Source of the DNA: Maricaulis sp042095695
GTDB taxonomy: Bacteria; Pseudomonadota; Alphaproteobacteria; Caulobacterales; Maricaulaceae
Direction of reading: 5' to 3'
Assembly: GCA_042095695.1 (NCBI GenBank)
Contig: JBELMP010000123.1
Span: 1 to 7,839 of the forward strand
DNA length: 7,839 nt
Part shown: in pieces, positions 6,160 to 7,839 of the stretch
How positions within the stretch are numbered: position 1 is the first letter of the stretch
How the letters are laid out: every line of letters starts with the position of its first letter
Translations under genes and position numbers: made by a program
Notes under the pieces: model-generated
What the model was told of the DNA's origin: nothing
The model's input: only the letters and a program-made list of their open reading frames with translations
Databases searched by the model: none

Positions 6160-6608
6160 TCCTCTGCCTGCCGCATGACCCGGTCAGCGGCTGTGCGGGC
6201 AAATTTCAGGGTGATCGCCTTGCGCCGAGCGGCGGCGAGCTTTTCCTCAGGGCTTTCCCGGACAATGGCGCCGCCAAACCCGTCCGCGATGACCAGACCG
6301 ACATCACCGGGAATGAGGTCGTGGGGGAAGCGCTGGGACACAGCGAAATAGAAAAAGTCGCAGAACGCCCCGTATTCGGCCCATTTATTGTCGGCGCGGA
6401 AATCCGCGATACCGGACTTTATCTCGATAATGGCAATCTCGCCCTTGCGCCCAATACAGAACAGGTCTGCGCGCCGGCCGCCGGGCAGGGAGAATTCCGG
6501 TATGGCGCTATAGCCCAATTGCCAGAAGAGGCGTGCAGCGCCGCGCATCAGAGCCTGGGCGTTATCAATCTCCGGATTGAGCGGGGAGGCGACATCATTC
6601 AAGTCCAT
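6156..6608 (-). CDS. mmcB: MmcB family SOS-regulated DNA repair protein (PD-(D/E)XK-like)
   Basis: The protein is 150 residues if started at the ATG at 6608. It matches the MmcB family, named from Caulobacter, where loss of the SOS-controlled gene sensitises cells to mitomycin C. The core resembles a PD-(D/E)XK nuclease: Glu38, Asp48 in GRRADLF, then Glu62-Ile-Lys64 in IAIIEIKSG, followed by FRADNKWAEY and FCDFFYFAV, which are family-typical. The C-terminal ARRKAITLKFARTAADR helix is also conserved. The reading frame extends to a TTG at 6644, but that codon lies in the -35 hexamer and the LexA box covers 6621-6635, so translation from there is unlikely; ATG 6608 (or GTG 6617) is preferred. 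There is no ribosome site and the predicted transcript begins near the ATG, suggesting a leaderless message. It converges with the hydratase gene. Confidence 0.88.
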   Translation of the reverse strand: MDLNDVASPLNPEIDNAQALMRGAARLFWQLGYSAIPEFSLPGGRRADLFCIGRKGEIAIIEIKSGIADFRADNKWAEYGAFCDFFYFAVSQRFPHDLIPGDVGLVIADGFGGAIVRESPEEKLAAARRKAITLKFARTAADRVMRQAED

Positions 6609-6615
6609 GGCTGGC

Positions 6616-6644
6616 ACTATGTTCCGTATTTGTTCGACTGGCAA
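6616..6644 (-). promoter_or_regulatory. mmcB promoter
   Basis: On the minus strand, TTGCCA (6644-6639) and CATAGT (6621-6616) are separated by exactly 17 bases. Five of six -35 positions and four of six -10 positions fit the sigma-70 consensus. Transcription would start about 6-8 bases downstream, at or next to the ATG at 6608. Confidence 0.6.
6621..6635 (-). promoter_or_regulatory. LexA (SOS) box, GAAC-N7-GAAC
   Basis: On the minus strand the sequence is GAACAAATACGGAAC, an exact match to the direct-repeat alphaproteobacterial LexA box (GTTC-N7-GTTC on the other strand). It lies between the -35 and -10 hexamers of mmcB and touches the first base of the -10, so bound LexA would block RNA polymerase; RecA-driven LexA cleavage would relieve this. 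Confidence 0.85.
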
Positions 6645-6665
6645 GCATGCGTCCCAAAACCGGAC

Positions 6666-6694
6666 TTGGCACTGGAGACCTGGCCACCTAACTA
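6666..6694 (+). promoter_or_regulatory. tentative promoter of the metallopeptidase gene
   Basis: TTGGCA (6666-6671) fits the -35 consensus at five of six positions. With a 17-base spacer, the -10 would be TAACTA (6689-6694), which is poor. If used, the transcript would begin around the ATG at 6701. The pair is divergent from and 22 bases away from the mmcB -35. Confidence 0.25.
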
Positions 6695-6700
6695 AGGCTT

Positions 6701-7114
6701 ATGTATCCGCACCAGCTTTCCGACCCGCTCGCAATCAGCGCTGCCGATTTTGAAGGCTTTGCCATTCAGGCATTCGAGGCCTTGCCAGCGGCTTTGCGAG
6801 AGCCGTGCACGAGCGTCCAGATCTTCATCGCCGATTTCGCGGAGCCGGCCATCCTTCGAGATTTCGGGATGGAGGACCCCTATGAGCTCACCGGGCTCTA
6901 TCACGGTGTTGATCTGACCCAGAAATCCATCAGCTGGAGCCAGGTCGAGCCGGACCGGATCTTTCTCTATCGCCTGCCCATTCTTGCGGAATGGGTGGAG
7001 CGTGGGGATGAGACACTCGGGCATTTGATCCAGCACGTCTTGATACACGAAATTGGCCACCATTTCGGACTCTCGGACGCCGCCATGCATGAGATCGAGG
7101 ACTCCGTGCGTTAA
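6701..7114 (+). CDS. small zinc-dependent metallopeptidase (DUF1025 / COG3824 type)
   Basis: This 137-residue cytosolic protein has the HExxH zinc motif near its C-terminus: His116-Glu117-Ile-Gly-His120, continuing HFGLSD to Asp126 (the HExxHxxGxxD spacing) and Glu131/Glu133 beyond. The preceding part, GLYHGVDLTQKSISWSQVEPDRIFLYRLPIL (65-95), is the characteristic middle of the family (GLY.G......PDRI.LYR.P). This is a minimal zincin fold, usually annotated metallopeptidase family protein; substrates are not known to me. Length is normal for the family. Only AAGG at 6694-6697, three bases from the ATG, could serve as ribosome site, which is closer than optimal, so the start may be leaderless. 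The gene is divergent from mmcB and convergent with the sirtuin gene. Confidence 0.87.
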   Translation: MYPHQLSDPLAISAADFEGFAIQAFEALPAALREPCTSVQIFIADFAEPAILRDFGMEDPYELTGLYHGVDLTQKSISWSQVEPDRIFLYRLPILAEWVERGDETLGHLIQHVLIHEIGHHFGLSDAAMHEIEDSVR

Positions 7115-7115
7115 C

Positions 7116-7127
7116 CCTTAATTAAGG
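7116..7127. repeat. 12-base palindrome CCTTAATTAAGG between convergent stops
   Basis: A perfect palindrome fills most of the 15-base gap between the metallopeptidase stop (7112-7114) and the sirtuin stop (7130-7132). It is too AT-rich and loop-free for a good intrinsic terminator; a weak bidirectional stop signal or chance are the options. Confidence 0.5.
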
Positions 7128-7129
7128 AC

Positions 7130-7834
7130 TCATCCCACGATCTCTGCCACCCATTGCGGAACTACCTTTGATGCCAAGCCTTTACGGTGTTCATCGAAGA
7201 GTGAAGATGTGTCCGTATCGTCCAGATTCAGCTCGACACAATGCGCGCCAACCTGTTTGGCGAGCTGGCTGAAGCCGGCGGCGGGATAGACGGTTCCGGA
7301 CGTGCCGATGGCGACAAACAGGTCACAATCCTCCAGCTGGTTATAGATCAGATCCATTTCCATCGGCATTTCGCCGAACCAGACGATGTGCGGGCGCAGC
7401 CCACCGGCCTTGCGGCAATTCAGACAGGGCAGATCCACGCTGATCTCATCAAAGGCCTCGTGCACATAGCCGCAATGCTCGCAGCGCATTTTCTTGAGTT
7501 CACCATGCATGTGGACCAGGCGTTCCGACCCGGCGTGCTCATGCAGATCATCGACATTCTGGGTGACCAGCAGAAACTCGCCGCCCCTGGCGATCCAGGC
7601 CTTTTCCAGTTCCGCCAGGGCATGATGGGCGGCATTGGGCCTGGCCTGTTTCAGTCCGGCCCTGCGTGCATTGTAAAACGCATGGACCTGGTCAGGCTGG
7701 GTGGCGAAGGCTTCCGGGGTCGCCAGTTCGCGCCAGTCAAACTTTGCCCAGATGCCGTCCGTGTCGCGAAAGGTGCCGAGGCCGGACTCCGCGGAAATGC
7801 CGGAGCCGGTGAGGATAATCAGGGAACGGGTCAT
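7130..7834 (-). CDS. cobB: NAD-dependent protein deacylase, sirtuin (CobB type)
   Basis: The protein is 234 residues long and uses NAD to remove acyl groups from lysines, giving nicotinamide and O-acyl-ADP-ribose. NAD-binding motifs are TGSGISAESGLGTFRD (9-24; Ser11 replaces the commoner Ala), TQNVDDLHEHAG (91-102) and GTSGTVYPA further on. The catalytic base is His110 in HMHGEL. A zinc ribbon is formed by Cys118, Cys121, Cys137 and Cys140. Tyr54 and Arg57 in FYNARR are the pair that recognises succinyl/malonyl lysine in E. coli CobB and human SIRT5, so desuccinylase as well as deacetylase activity is likely. The ATG at 7834-7832 gives the standard N-terminus; only five upstream bases are visible, so ribosome site and promoter cannot be judged. 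No extra N-terminal extension is present, as in short CobB. Confidence 0.93.
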   Translation of the reverse strand: MTRSLIILTGSGISAESGLGTFRDTDGIWAKFDWRELATPEAFATQPDQVHAFYNARRAGLKQARPNAAHHALAELEKAWIARGGEFLLVTQNVDDLHEHAGSERLVHMHGELKKMRCEHCGYVHEAFDEISVDLPCLNCRKAGGLRPHIVWFGEMPMEMDLIYNQLEDCDLFVAIGTSGTVYPAAGFSQLAKQVGAHCVELNLDDTDTSSLFDEHRKGLASKVVPQWVAEIVG

Positions 7835-7839
7835 GGCCG

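Noticed and set aside
6321..6695. 124-codon plus-strand frame opposite mmcB
   Set aside because: Antisense to a recognisable MmcB protein and running across its LexA box and promoter; a shadow frame.

Overview
The window (about 61% GC by eye, gene-dense, short gaps) reads as chromosomal DNA of an alphaproteobacterium. Three things point there: a DUF2794 protein (a family I know mainly from this class), an MmcB-type DNA-repair protein, and an SOS operator of the alphaproteobacterial type (GAAC-N7-GAAC) in front of the latter. A marine or freshwater Caulobacterales/Hyphomonadaceae/Maricaulales-type host is a guess from overall resemblance only. There is no tRNA, rRNA, CRISPR array, transposase or prophage gene.

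Left edge (1-604): a nearly complete DUF2794 gene on the minus strand, with a TTG start, is followed by a 284-base divergent control region. That region holds a tandem 9-base C-rich repeat and a perfect 8+8 inverted repeat just upstream of the next operon.

Centre (605-5342, plus strand): five genes are chained by start/stop overlaps. They are a GldA-like ABC ATPase, a GldF-like ABC-2 permease, a GldG-like auxiliary protein with two membrane anchors, a DUF4340 membrane-anchored protein, and a small VOC (glyoxalase-fold) protein. The first four form one membrane machine of the Gld type, which is best known from gliding motility in Bacteroidota but occurs in non-gliders with unknown substrate. 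The VOC gene overlaps the DUF4340 gene by 11 bases and so belongs to the same transcript. This operon is the most interesting part of the window.

Right part (5476-7839): an isonitrile hydratase of the DJ-1/PfpI superfamily runs on the plus strand and converges with mmcB on the minus strand. Both genes stop on the same CTAG. mmcB has a textbook LexA box inside its promoter and is probably leaderless. Divergent from mmcB is a small zinc metallopeptidase (HExxH, DUF1025/COG3824 type). It converges with a CobB-type sirtuin deacylase across a 15-base gap that contains a 12-base palindrome. These genes look like independent housekeeping or stress units rather than one pathway.
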